Origin: a virus | DNA length: 32,169 nt | Reading direction: 5' to 3' (one strand) | Virus record (IMG/VR): IMGVR_UViG_3300009151_005675 | Span: 1 to 32,169 of that record | The notes under the pieces: generated by a model | Seen by the model: only the letters and a program-made list of their open reading frames with translations | The model's database searches: none | Told to the model about the DNA's origin: nothing | Shown here: positions 21,567 to 29,383 of the stretch, piece by piece | Position numbering within the stretch: position 1 is the stretch's first letter | How the letters are laid out: each line of letters begins with the position of its first letter | Made by a program: the position numbers and the translations under genes

Positions 21567-21973
21567 TTACCGTCGAAAATACTATCAACACGAAATGTGT
21601 CGGATTCGTAGTCAGAACCACCGCGTGGGCCTTCGGAAAATACAACAAATTCTGATTCTGGATCACGATAACGCAATGCATGGATTTCGTATGGTGGGGT
21701 TGACACTAAATCGCCCACCTCGGCCAATACCATCTGACTTGGTTCTGTAGATCCAACTGGCTTATACCAATATTCCATCACACCTTTTGTCATTAGCATG
21801 TGTTGAGTAGTTTCCTTATGATAATGATTGCCACGCAATGCATGTGGATTACTTTTAACAATTGCGACATGATGCAAATTTGCATTGTAAAATACGTCGG
21901 CTATGGTACCACGATCATCTGTGTGGATTTCTAGCCCGGTGTTGCCAGGTGTAAAAACATTAATCTTTTTCAT
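21563..21973 (-). CDS. sugar-type cupin (WxcM/FdtA-like)
   Basis: 136 residues. DDRGTIADVFYNANLHHVAIV near residues 19-39 and ALRGNHYHKETTQHMLMTKG (45-64) mark the first part of a cupin with RGNHYH metal-binding/substrate His, as in dTDP-4-keto-sugar isomerases and FdtA-like proteins. The C-terminal strand VGDLVSTPPYEIHALRY completes the beta barrel. These act on nucleotide 4-keto sugars. Overlaps on both sides couple it with the C-methyltransferase and SDR genes, matching a branched or isomerised deoxy sugar pathway from Gmd product. Confidence 0.72.
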   Translation of the reverse strand: MKKINVFTPGNTGLEIHTDDRGTIADVFYNANLHHVAIVKSNPHALRGNHYHKETTQHMLMTKGVMEYWYKPVGSTEPSQMVLAEVGDLVSTPPYEIHALRYRDPESEFVVFSEGPRGGSDYESDTFRVDSIFDGK

Positions 21974-23187
21974 TGTGTGATAAACCTTGTGGTTGGGTTA
22001 ATACTTAGTAGTGCTTTCTTTAGTGACGCACCAATATTCCAGCTTAAAATTAGTGCATAAGGATTTTCGTACTTTGCAAATTCTTCATCACCCAGAATAG
22101 GAATACGGCTAAGTGGTGTAAATTTGCCTTGCTTATGCGGTGAACTATCTGTGATGCAATGTATCAATGTATGATCCAATCTATGCCAATTCAGCCAAGT
22201 ATTGGCTTTGGCAGCAGCACCAACCCCGATTATTTTACTCGACTCAAATCTTCTCATTTTATAAAAATCCTGCAACCATCTATCACGTCTTGCTTGCATA
22301 CCGTGTTGCATTATAATATAGGTATTGGGATCAAACAAGCCATTTTGAGTTTCTGTTGTTATAAATTGTTGCACATGATCCGGAATGCTATCAGTTGGAC
22401 CTTTCTGTGCTGTTACACGTATACTTCCTCCATGATAAGCAACATGGTCAACATGGATAATACGCAAACCTGCTTGTGCTAAAAGATTCCATGCACTCTT
22501 AACAGTGAAATAACTAATATGTTCATGATAGATTTGATCAAACCTACCACTATCCACTGTATCGGCCCAATATGGGAGTTCAAAAACAAAAACACCAGAC
22601 TCGGATAGCATTTCTTTAACACCACGGGCAAAATCCACCGGATCATTTGCATGATTGAATACATTGTTGGCTATAATTAAATCTGCACCATGACCAATAT
22701 CTTTACGTACTTGTGTTCCTACCTTTCCGGTGAAGACAGCATTTATGCATCGCATACCTTGTGCAGTTGCAATATCGCACATATCCTTAGACGAATCAAT
22801 ACCCAATGTTTGCACGCCAGCACCACCAAATTGATTAAGTAGATAGCCATCATTGCTGCCGATTTCTATCACTAATTTATGTGCAGGATACGTTTCCTTT
22901 AGTTGCGCAGCATATTCATCCCAATGTGTTCGTGCGAATTCCGAATTACTACTGGTATAGCTATAACCATATAGATTATAACGATCCTCGGCATTGCTAA
23001 CATATCCGACCTGTACTTGTCCTGAATTGGAATTCAAATAAACTTCCAAAGGGAATACCGGTTCGGACATATGAAGCTGTGTGGATTTAACGAACGTATC
23101 AGCATAAGCATGTTGTCCAAGATCTAATATCTTGGTAACACTTTCGCCACTAATCAGATCGTGTTCAAGTAATCGGCTGTGAGTCAT
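21970..23187 (-). CDS. sugar C-methyltransferase (TylC3/NovU-like)
   Basis: 405 residues, start ATG 23187 after GGAGCA. VIEIGSNDGYLLNQF near residues 106-120 is the SAM motif I of the family, YHEHISYFT near residues 220-228 the catalytic His-rich segment, and the last 110 residues fit the C-terminal domain (IIGVGAAAKANTWLNW). Family members methylate C-3 or C-5 of keto sugars. Most carry an N-terminal zinc site CxxC plus two more Cys; here it begins LEHDLISGESVTKILDLGQ and those Cys are absent, so zinc seems lost. Order of genes (cupin, methyltransferase, cupin) supports branched-sugar formation. Confidence 0.85.
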   Translation of the reverse strand: MTHSRLLEHDLISGESVTKILDLGQHAYADTFVKSTQLHMSEPVFPLEVYLNSNSGQVQVGYVSNAEDRYNLYGYSYTSSNSEFARTHWDEYAAQLKETYPAHKLVIEIGSNDGYLLNQFGGAGVQTLGIDSSKDMCDIATAQGMRCINAVFTGKVGTQVRKDIGHGADLIIANNVFNHANDPVDFARGVKEMLSESGVFVFELPYWADTVDSGRFDQIYHEHISYFTVKSAWNLLAQAGLRIIHVDHVAYHGGSIRVTAQKGPTDSIPDHVQQFITTETQNGLFDPNTYIIMQHGMQARRDRWLQDFYKMRRFESSKIIGVGAAAKANTWLNWHRLDHTLIHCITDSSPHKQGKFTPLSRIPILGDEEFAKYENPYALILSWNIGASLKKALLSINPTTRFITQ

Positions 23188-23575
23188 TAGTTGCTCCTAA
23201 GTACGGGCCATTTTTAATTTCGTATATTCTGGTATCATCCTCTAACACTTGCATACTATGTCCACCACGAAATAATACAACACAATCTCCAGACATCAAG
23301 ATATTTTCCGATATTTTATCGTGATTGAGATCAAATATTTCAGCACGTATTGAGCCAGATATTACTATCCATGCTTCTTGTGTGCCGAGAGTACCTCGTG
23401 CAATAGGTTTGTGCATATGAGGTTTAACTATTTTTCCCTTTGCTAATGATAATGCACTTAGTTGTAAAATCTCATCAACAGTGGAAGCATCATGCCTGCC
23501 AGCTTCCTTAAAGTTTGTTATCACTGTTGCGATCAATAGCTGCGGATCAACTTGACTATAAATTTGATTTATCAT
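23165..23575 (-). CDS. cupin protein, sugar-pathway type
   Basis: 136 residues. Start chosen at ATG 23575 (AGGGG 10 bases before) because the longer frame overlaps the glycosyltransferase stop. KPHMHKPIARGTLGTQEAWIV (about 62-82) and SGDCVVLFRGGHSMQVLEDD (about 103-122) are the two cupin motifs, with H64/H66-like metal ligands and a Glu. The GTQEAWIV segment resembles WbuC-like cupins in O-antigen clusters. Likely acts on a nucleotide sugar. Its end overlaps the C-methyltransferase start by 23 bases. Confidence 0.65.
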   Translation of the reverse strand: MINQIYSQVDPQLLIATVITNFKEAGRHDASTVDEILQLSALSLAKGKIVKPHMHKPIARGTLGTQEAWIVISGSIRAEIFDLNHDKISENILMSGDCVVLFRGGHSMQVLEDDTRIYEIKNGPYLGATNDSQPIT

Positions 23576-23627
23576 TATGAAATACCCCTGTTCAAGAATG
23601 TATGTACTGTATTTTTTAATCTCATGA

Positions 23628-24493
23628 TTAGTATTTGGCAGCACCTGCTAACAATGGATGCACAGTATCTAGCGGTGTGCTCATTACAAACTGTGCCATT
23701 TGTTTGTTGATATCGTTTTCTTTTAACTTAGCCCAGGGATATTGATCTCCTAATTTAACGTTCTCCCAAAAAGTTGTATCAATTCCTACAGACTTCATAT
23801 AGTTTGCGATGTTTTCTGTCTCGACTATGCGCAGATTCACTGTGGCCATATGATGGAAATCACCTGGAGTATCAAGATGACCCTCAAGTGCAACCCTTGC
23901 CTCAAAGGTACTATCGGTATTATTTCCAGTAAGGTCATGACGATCATGTGTGGCCCATACATCAATCCGCTGGAATATATCCAACATATAAGCTTGTTGA
24001 CTTACCCATGCATCAATCATTTGGTGCGGGCTGTAGTGCTTAGTAACATCAATCCAGGCTTTTGGAATTATAGGAAATATGCTATAAGGATGATCATTGT
24101 GTGTATGTAATGCCAATAACTTAAACTGTCCGGTATGAGCAGTAATAACTCGATCCCAGCCGGCCGAATCCATGATGGCATCATCATTCCAAGTCATTAA
24201 CCAATCAGCGTCGGCATTAACAGCCAGGGCATTAAAATATTCATTAAGTCGGATGTATCCAACTGGTTCAAACTCCATGGCCATATACGCGATATCGTTT
24301 GCAATCAACCAGGGTTCAAGCTCATTTGTAAAATGATCACGCCCTATATCATCATCATTATCGAATGCCAGCAGTAGTTGTATTGATTTTGGATTTACTG
24401 CACGGTTGAATAGACTAATAACACTACGGCTTAATGCCGCAGTTCTGCCACGTGTGGGTATAGGATTGCGATGCTATATTGATTTGTTGTCAT
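23628..24493 (-). CDS. glycosyltransferase GT2-like, frameshifted near the start
   Basis: The main frame (from 24308 or further upstream) carries ADWLMTWNDDA near the DXD position, then helices, and ends after about 226 residues. Upstream, the same frame continues without a start codon to a TAG before codon CAT 24471, reading IPTRGRTAALSRSVISLF, the normal N-terminus of a GT2 enzyme. A start ATG at 24493 (MTTNQYSIAIL) is in another frame. Joining them gives SIAIL-IPTRGR, as expected. A missing base near 24458-24464 would explain this. Donor and acceptor sugars are unknown. Both a real break and a sequencing error are possible. Confidence 0.7.
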
Positions 24494-24497
24494 ATAA

Positions 24498-25742
24498 TTA
24501 ATGTTTTCTTTCTCGAGTATTACCGTAGTGAATCACTGTCATTCCTTCAACATCAGGATGCCGACGCCAAGGATCAACAATAATACTTCCTGTTGCAAAT
24601 TCAAAATACTTTGTATCAACATAAACTTCGCCGGTATATCCATATGTGATCATGGTATTATGAGCCATTAAGATAACAGCAGCTTGATCAACACTTGCTA
24701 CTGTATCCAGTCGATCATCAGCAATAGGATCAACATACACAACCGAATATCCGGCAGCGTTAATATAATGTCCTATTAACATACTGTAGCTACCTGCACA
24801 ATAAGCAACATCGGGTTTGTATGTTTTGCCATGTATGACTATGGGTAAATTGCCATGTGCTTGACTTTGTGCGATAAGAAACTTGGCTAAGTTTTCTGCC
24901 TGTACTTCTCTTGCCAACATGATAGTATCAAATATATCGTAGCCAACATCGTATTCCTTTGCCAACCAACGAAGCGCAATGTTATCACGTGGATGACAAC
25001 TGCCAGCATCGCCCATGCCCGCTGTCATATACTTCGGACCCATGATACGCATCGTGCTTTGTGCTAATGCATCTGTAACAACATCTACATTGATGTTGCC
25101 GATTTTAAGTGCAAAATCCTGTATCATATTAACCAAGCCTATCTTGGCTGATATAAAGGTATTATAAAAGATCTTGATTGCTTCACATTCATCCCAAGTA
25201 CCAATCACATAACGTGGATTGTTTTCCATCATGGGTTTATATAAATCAACTAACGCAGAAATATCAGGATGGTCAGCAGTCTCACCACCAATAATGACCA
25301 TTTCAGGATTGATCATATCCCACTTGATACTGCCCATGGCAATGAGATACGGATTGTATAGAAGTCGATGTTGTTCAAACAACATAGGAGCAAGTTGCTT
25401 CCTAACCGTGCCTGGTAATACAGTAGAGATCAACACCACACGTTTAGGGGTATCTGCGTGTTCGTTAATTCGTATAAGTGTAGATTTAACTGCATCGTAT
25501 CCAAAGTCTCTTGGTTGAAGATGACTGGATGGAGTAGCGCCATCATAGCCTGCTGCATGAGGGGTGGGTACAGCTATGAATATCCAGTCAGATTTCTTTA
25601 TTACTTCTGCAACTGTGTCGCAAATTATCACACTTTTGCTGCGTCTTGGAAAGGGATCGTATCCACGAACAGTATAGTGTTCGGCAAATACTTCAGCGCA
25701 ATCAAGACCAAGTTTTCCCAGGCCGATAAATCCAATATTCAT
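24498..25742 (-). CDS. UDP-glucose/GDP-mannose dehydrogenase family
   Basis: 414 residues. Oxidises a nucleotide sugar twice to the uronic acid. IGFIGLGKLGLDCAEVF at residues 3-19 is the NAD-binding loop, WIFIAVPTPHA near residue 53 the second conserved strand, STVLPGTVRKQL near residue 106 the family STV.PGT motif, YNPYLIAMG near 129 the F/YxPE-like segment, and C249 in GDAGSCHPRDNIAL the catalytic Cys. The C-terminal third is the UDP-binding domain with HGKTYKPDV. The substrate-binding E of YxPE is missing (YNPY), so substrate may differ from UDP-glucose. Confidence 0.85.
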   Translation of the reverse strand: MNIGFIGLGKLGLDCAEVFAEHYTVRGYDPFPRRSKSVIICDTVAEVIKKSDWIFIAVPTPHAAGYDGATPSSHLQPRDFGYDAVKSTLIRINEHADTPKRVVLISTVLPGTVRKQLAPMLFEQHRLLYNPYLIAMGSIKWDMINPEMVIIGGETADHPDISALVDLYKPMMENNPRYVIGTWDECEAIKIFYNTFISAKIGLVNMIQDFALKIGNINVDVVTDALAQSTMRIMGPKYMTAGMGDAGSCHPRDNIALRWLAKEYDVGYDIFDTIMLAREVQAENLAKFLIAQSQAHGNLPIVIHGKTYKPDVAYCAGSYSMLIGHYINAAGYSVVYVDPIADDRLDTVASVDQAAVILMAHNTMITYGYTGEVYVDTKYFEFATGSIIVDPWRRHPDVEGMTVIHYGNTRERKH

Positions 25743-25850
25743 AGAGTTTCTTAAAGAGTGTGTATATTTAAGTGGATAACAGCCTGGGTGATAAATTTAT
25801 TCAAGGCCTTCGAACAAGTTCAATACCAACGCCGTTTTATGGCAGTGTCT

Positions 25851-26348
25851 TTAATCTGTAAATTCATTCCACTCACGATGCCCTTGACGCATCGCCATAT
25901 TACTCTGTGTTTCGCGAACTTCTACAGTAGAACACCAAATACGCTCTGCTTCTGCCTTACCATAACTTGGTAAGAATATAGTGTTTACATATTCGTATAA
26001 GAAGTCAGCTATGCCTTCGCATCCAGTCTTTTCTACTTCAGTAATCTTAGCGATACCGGCATTGTGTAATGCCACCAATAACTCTTTATGAGGATCATCA
26101 ATTGCCACTAATAAACGATGATCAAACCATTCTTCTAACTGCTCTTTAAGAGGTCGAAGTCCGCCGTAATCTTGAACCCAGTTGCGAACATCTAACTCAT
26201 CTGATTCAAAAAAGAATCGTATGGTTAAGGCATAGCCGTGAACAATAGAACATTTTCCATCATCTCGCCATTGGCGATATGCTACAGGGAAGGCATCTTT
26301 GTATTCCTTCGTGCTTGTATACTTCTTTTGAATTGCTGGGTATGTCAT
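25851..26348 (-). CDS. queD: 6-carboxytetrahydropterin synthase, variant metal site
   Basis: 165 residues. Second step to preQ0: dihydroneopterin triphosphate to 6-carboxytetrahydropterin. CSIVHGYALTIRFFFESDE (33-51) corresponds to the C...HGHxY segment; VQDYGGLRPLKEQL (58-71) to the DF..lK segment; WFDHRLLVAIDDP (74-86) to the FDH catalytic region; CEGIADFLYEY to the TaEn-like helix; WCSTVEVRETQSN (138-150) to the E-T end. The second zinc His of HGH is Tyr here (HGY), as in some phage relatives. With FolE and QueE this leaves only QueC absent for preQ0. Confidence 0.8.
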   Translation of the reverse strand: MTYPAIQKKYTSTKEYKDAFPVAYRQWRDDGKCSIVHGYALTIRFFFESDELDVRNWVQDYGGLRPLKEQLEEWFDHRLLVAIDDPHKELLVALHNAGIAKITEVEKTGCEGIADFLYEYVNTIFLPSYGKAEAERIWCSTVEVRETQSNMAMRQGHREWNEFTD

Positions 26349-26378
26349 TTTAATCCTTTATATAAAGCCAATTGTCTT

Positions 26379-26552
26379 CTATCTTAATTTAGTTGGACTA
26401 GTATTGCTAAACGCTACTTGCGCCCACCCAATCACGGCAACCAACCAACCAATTGCAGCCCCATCCGATGTGCCAAATTGCAATAATATCACAAGATTAG
26501 CAAGGCATGATACAACAATAAGCCAATCAAGATACCAATTTATAGTTCTCAT
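26379..26552 (-). CDS. 57-residue two-pass membrane protein
   Basis: ATG at 26552-26550 with AGGGAAA upstream, stop TAG at 26381-26379. It overlaps the end of the HIT gene by 26 bases. Two hydrophobic segments are clear: WLIVVSCLANLVILLQF near residues 9-25 and AAIGWLVAVIGWAQVAF near residues 32-48, joined by GTSDG, with a polar C-terminus TSPTKLR. The clean segments, the ribosome site and its fit between HIT and QueD make it credible. Function unknown. Confidence 0.6.
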   Translation of the reverse strand: MRTINWYLDWLIVVSCLANLVILLQFGTSDGAAIGWLVAVIGWAQVAFSNTSPTKLR

Positions 26553-26919
26553 TTTTATAATTTCCCTGTGTAGGTATTACATGTCGAACGCCACCGCGTG
26601 GATCGGGCATATCATCCGTTCTTCGTGGTATCATATGAACATGTGGATACATTATTGTTTGTCCGGCTGTGATTCCAACATTTTGTCCAACGTTAAATCC
26701 CTCCCACTTGTTGGCTGAGATGCCATTGATTCCCCATTGATATGCAGCTTTGTAACAGGCCATGAGATTGACGTGCGACTCTTGGGTAGGCACAAATAGC
26801 AAATGGCCTTTTGTGACTGGAAACCCATCACAGAAGATCCAGAATTCTTCACAACGGTATTCGATTTCTTTCCAAGGAGCGATCCCATTTATTAAGGCCT
26901 TTTCTAAGTTAGTTGACAT
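26527..26919 (-). CDS. HIT-family nucleotide hydrolase
   Basis: 130 residues. FVPTQESHV near residues 42-50 and MYPHVHMIPRR (about 90-100) mark the HIT domain: the histidine triad HxHxH reads YPHVH, so the first His is Tyr while the catalytic His and third His remain. The Gly/Gln loop VGQNVGITAGQTI precedes it, as in Ap4A hydrolases and HINT-like proteins. These cleave nucleotidyl-ester bonds such as Ap4A or AMP conjugates. The rest of the C-terminus is specific. It sits between FolE and QueD; a link with their pathway is unproven. Confidence 0.8.
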   Translation of the reverse strand: MSTNLEKALINGIAPWKEIEYRCEEFWIFCDGFPVTKGHLLFVPTQESHVNLMACYKAAYQWGINGISANKWEGFNVGQNVGITAGQTIMYPHVHMIPRRTDDMPDPRGGVRHVIPTQGNYKNENYKLVS

Positions 26920-26962
26920 TATTATCTTTCGACGAAAAAACTACTATACTACGATGATACAA

Positions 26963-27814
26963 TTATCCATGCCCCTTCATGCTAAGGCAAATGTCATAAA
27001 ACTCCTTCTTCAATGCAGGATCTGTTGCGAATGCCCCAAGCATGATTGCTGTAGTCATATCACTTTCATGTTCCCTTACACCACGTTGCGTCATACAGTG
27101 ATGTTCGGCTTTAACAACGATTGCGATATTTTCAGTCTTTGCATATTTCTTCAATGCTTCCGCAATCTGTGTAGTCATCTCTTCTTGGATCTGTGGACGT
27201 TCACAGATGTGATGCACAAGCCTATTAAACTTGCTAAGACCAATCACTTCATCTTCGGGCACAATACCAACCCAGCAACTACCTACAATATTCTGGAAAT
27301 GATGTGCGCAGGTTGATCTAATGCTGATAGGACCAGCTGTGTATAGACTCTTATAGCCCATGTTAGGAAAGGCAGTAATTTTAGGCACAGCACGATATCG
27401 CCCACTGAATGTTTCTTTTATAAACATCTTAGCCACACGGCGTGCAGTTTCGCGTGTGTTATGATCATTATCTGTGTCAATAACCAAGCTATTCAACACA
27501 CCCTGAAACTTCTCAGCTACTTCATCTACAAGTATTTCAATCTCATGATCATTAATAAATTCAGAGATATTATCATTACTGCGAAAGCTTGTATTTGCCT
27601 GTTGTATACGTTCTCGTATTACTTGACTTAGCGGTTTACCTTCTTGCATAATACTTTCCTTTAATGTAGTAAGATCTGTTGCTGCACCATGTTCTTGTTT
27701 AAGTCTTTCCAATTCTGCGTTATCTTCAACATCATACCAGGCCGGCGCAAATATGTTTGATGGTTCGTTAGGAAATAGCAAATCGGGTTTGAATATAAAT
27801 TTTTTGTTAGGCAT
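26963..27814 (-). CDS. folE: GTP cyclohydrolase I with extended N-terminus
   Basis: 283 residues. GTP to 7,8-dihydroneopterin triphosphate, first step of tetrahydrofolate and of preQ0. RSTCAHHFQNIVGSCW (167-181) with zinc ligands C169 and the following His, VIGLSKFNRLVHH (190-202), QIQEEMTTQIAEAL (208-221) and EHHCMTQRGV (237-246) with zinc C240 are all family signatures. The enzyme's core starts near residue 95; about 90 residues before it are a polar, helical extension with no known domain. Ribosome site GGAG; promoter at 27833-27861. Together with QueD and QueE it suggests preQ0 synthesis. Confidence 0.92.
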   Translation of the reverse strand: MPNKKFIFKPDLLFPNEPSNIFAPAWYDVEDNAELERLKQEHGAATDLTTLKESIMQEGKPLSQVIRERIQQANTSFRSNDNISEFINDHEIEILVDEVAEKFQGVLNSLVIDTDNDHNTRETARRVAKMFIKETFSGRYRAVPKITAFPNMGYKSLYTAGPISIRSTCAHHFQNIVGSCWVGIVPEDEVIGLSKFNRLVHHICERPQIQEEMTTQIAEALKKYAKTENIAIVVKAEHHCMTQRGVREHESDMTTAIMLGAFATDPALKKEFYDICLSMKGHG

Positions 27815-27832
27815 GTATTATCTCCAAGTTGT

Positions 27833-27861
27833 ATTATACTGTATTTAGACCTGTAAGTCAA
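27833..27861 (-). promoter_or_regulatory. consensus sigma70 promoter of folE
   Basis: Minus strand TTGACT (27861-27856), 17-base spacer, TATAAT (27838-27833). The gap to the folE ATG (27814) is 18 bases from the -10, so the leader is short, about 12 bases, containing the GGAG site. Confidence 0.8.
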
Positions 27862-27864
27862 TAG

Positions 27865-28443
27865 TTATGGAAATATTCGTAATAATCTACAATCTGGATA
27901 TTCTACATGTTTTGGAGGGCCACCGGCTGTGGGTAACAATTCCAAAGCACGTACAGCTTCTTCTATGGTAGGACGATAATGATAGCCAATTGGAAATGTT
28001 TTTTGAGTTTCCCAAGGTGATATATTAAGATCTCTGCCATCGCTACGCTGTTTTATCATGTAATGGTATGCTGCTGCGTCATCCAGCAATATGGCACCAC
28101 CACGTCCGACTTCCAACGGTTTGGTATATCCAAAACTCAGACATTGCATTTGCCCTGCACGATACATCCCTGCTTCCAACCGTCGAGCACTATCCCATAT
28201 TCTTGTGTTATGGAATTGATATTCACCAATCCAATCTTGATCGATCATTTGGAAGTCAATATCCAATTTGTACATCAACATAGGTATGCTGAGATAAGTT
28301 TTGGCAGCAAACTCACAAAAATCAACTTCATCATACCGTAAACATAACTCTATAGCATGAGTGCAACAATCAGTCATTATTGCATATGGAGCATTGGTGT
28401 ATGCAGCAAGAGCTTGTTCAAATTTTAGTATAGGGCTAAACAT
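27865..28443 (-). CDS. DegT/DnrJ-type sugar aminotransferase, short form
   Basis: 192 residues, start placed at ATG 28443, which overlaps the GalE stop by 8 bases; an earlier ATG 24 bases upstream is possible. ALAAYTNAPYAIMTDCCTHA near residues 11-30 matches the PLP-phosphate loop, IWDSARRLEAGMY holds the Asp and Arg/Leu positions, and LSFGYTKPLEVGRGGAILL near residues 102-120 carries the Lys for PLP with the GxGG motif. Normal family members have about 370 residues; here the C-terminal domain is missing beyond about 190 and the gene ends in its own frame. The substrate-binding C-terminal part may be replaced or lost; activity is uncertain. Confidence 0.65.
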   Translation of the reverse strand: MFSPILKFEQALAAYTNAPYAIMTDCCTHAIELCLRYDEVDFCEFAAKTYLSIPMLMYKLDIDFQMIDQDWIGEYQFHNTRIWDSARRLEAGMYRAGQMQCLSFGYTKPLEVGRGGAILLDDAAAYHYMIKQRSDGRDLNISPWETQKTFPIGYHYRPTIEEAVRALELLPTAGGPPKHVEYPDCRLLRIFP

Positions 28444-29383
28444 TACGCCAGCGCCAAGCATGCTCAATACTATCTGTCATAGTAAACTGAGGTGCCCAGC
28501 CTGCTGCTTCACGAAACTTAGTGGAATCTCCAGTCAACAATGCAGGATCACCACTTCGCGCTGGCCCAAACTTAACAGGAATCTCACAGCCTGTTACTGT
28601 TCGTGCCAGTTGAATAATATCAAGATTACTTGCTCCGGTGCCATTGCTGAGATTATAAATGCCAGGTTTAATTTTACTATCCAATGCCAGCAATGTGGCC
28701 TGTGCTATATCTTCAACGTGAATATAATCACGTACACATGTTCCATCTGGCGTTTCGTATGTATTGCCATTGCATACAAATTCTGTATTGGTTTTAGCAG
28801 CAGATAACACTCGTGCAATCAGATGTGTGGCTGTTGGTATTTGTCCATGCCGACCTTGACTATCCGCACCACATACATTAAAGTATCTGAAGGCAACATA
28901 ATCCAACCCATGTGCATGATGATATGCAGCCAACATCTGCTCAACCATGTGTTTGCTTTCACCATATGGACTAACAGGCATGGGTGGATCGACTTCGCTG
29001 CATGGGGTTATTACCGGTTCACCATATACTGCCGCACTACTACTAAATATCAATCTTGTGCCGGGCATAGTGCCACAAATTTCCCTCATTAGTTCCAGTG
29101 TATTTGTTACATTATTACTGTAGTAGAGTCCGGGATTTCGCATACTTGGACCCACTAAACTAGTACCAGCGCAATGCACAATCACATCCGGCTGATATTC
29201 TTGTATGACTGCAATACCATCTAAGGAACTAAATCCTCTCTGATAAAAAGTGTTTGGTATTGATTTTAGTCTATGCGACAATATATCAAAATCAATACCC
29301 ATCACGTCGTGATCTGCATCACGTAATGCCAACATGATTTGCCCACCAATAAACCCACTTACTCCTGTAACTACTATTTTCAT
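28436..29383 (-). CDS. UDP-sugar epimerase (GalE-like)
   Basis: 315 residues. VVTGVSGFIGGQI at residues 4-16 is the NAD-binding loop. FSSSAAVYGEP (113-123) contains the catalytic Ser, and Y140-x3-K144 in SPYGESK the SDR pair. RYFNVCGAD (about residues 166-174) and VRDYIHVEDIAQA (about 219-231) are GalE signatures; LTGDSTKFREAAGWAP fits the C-terminus. The enzyme would interconvert UDP-glucose and UDP-galactose or the N-acetyl or uronic forms. Start ATG overlaps the glycosyltransferase stop (ATGA). Specificity is not readable. Confidence 0.88.
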   Translation of the reverse strand: MKIVVTGVSGFIGGQIMLALRDADHDVMGIDFDILSHRLKSIPNTFYQRGFSSLDGIAVIQEYQPDVIVHCAGTSLVGPSMRNPGLYYSNNVTNTLELMREICGTMPGTRLIFSSSAAVYGEPVITPCSEVDPPMPVSPYGESKHMVEQMLAAYHHAHGLDYVAFRYFNVCGADSQGRHGQIPTATHLIARVLSAAKTNTEFVCNGNTYETPDGTCVRDYIHVEDIAQATLLALDSKIKPGIYNLSNGTGASNLDIIQLARTVTGCEIPVKFGPARSGDPALLTGDSTKFREAAGWAPQFTMTDSIEHAWRWRNV

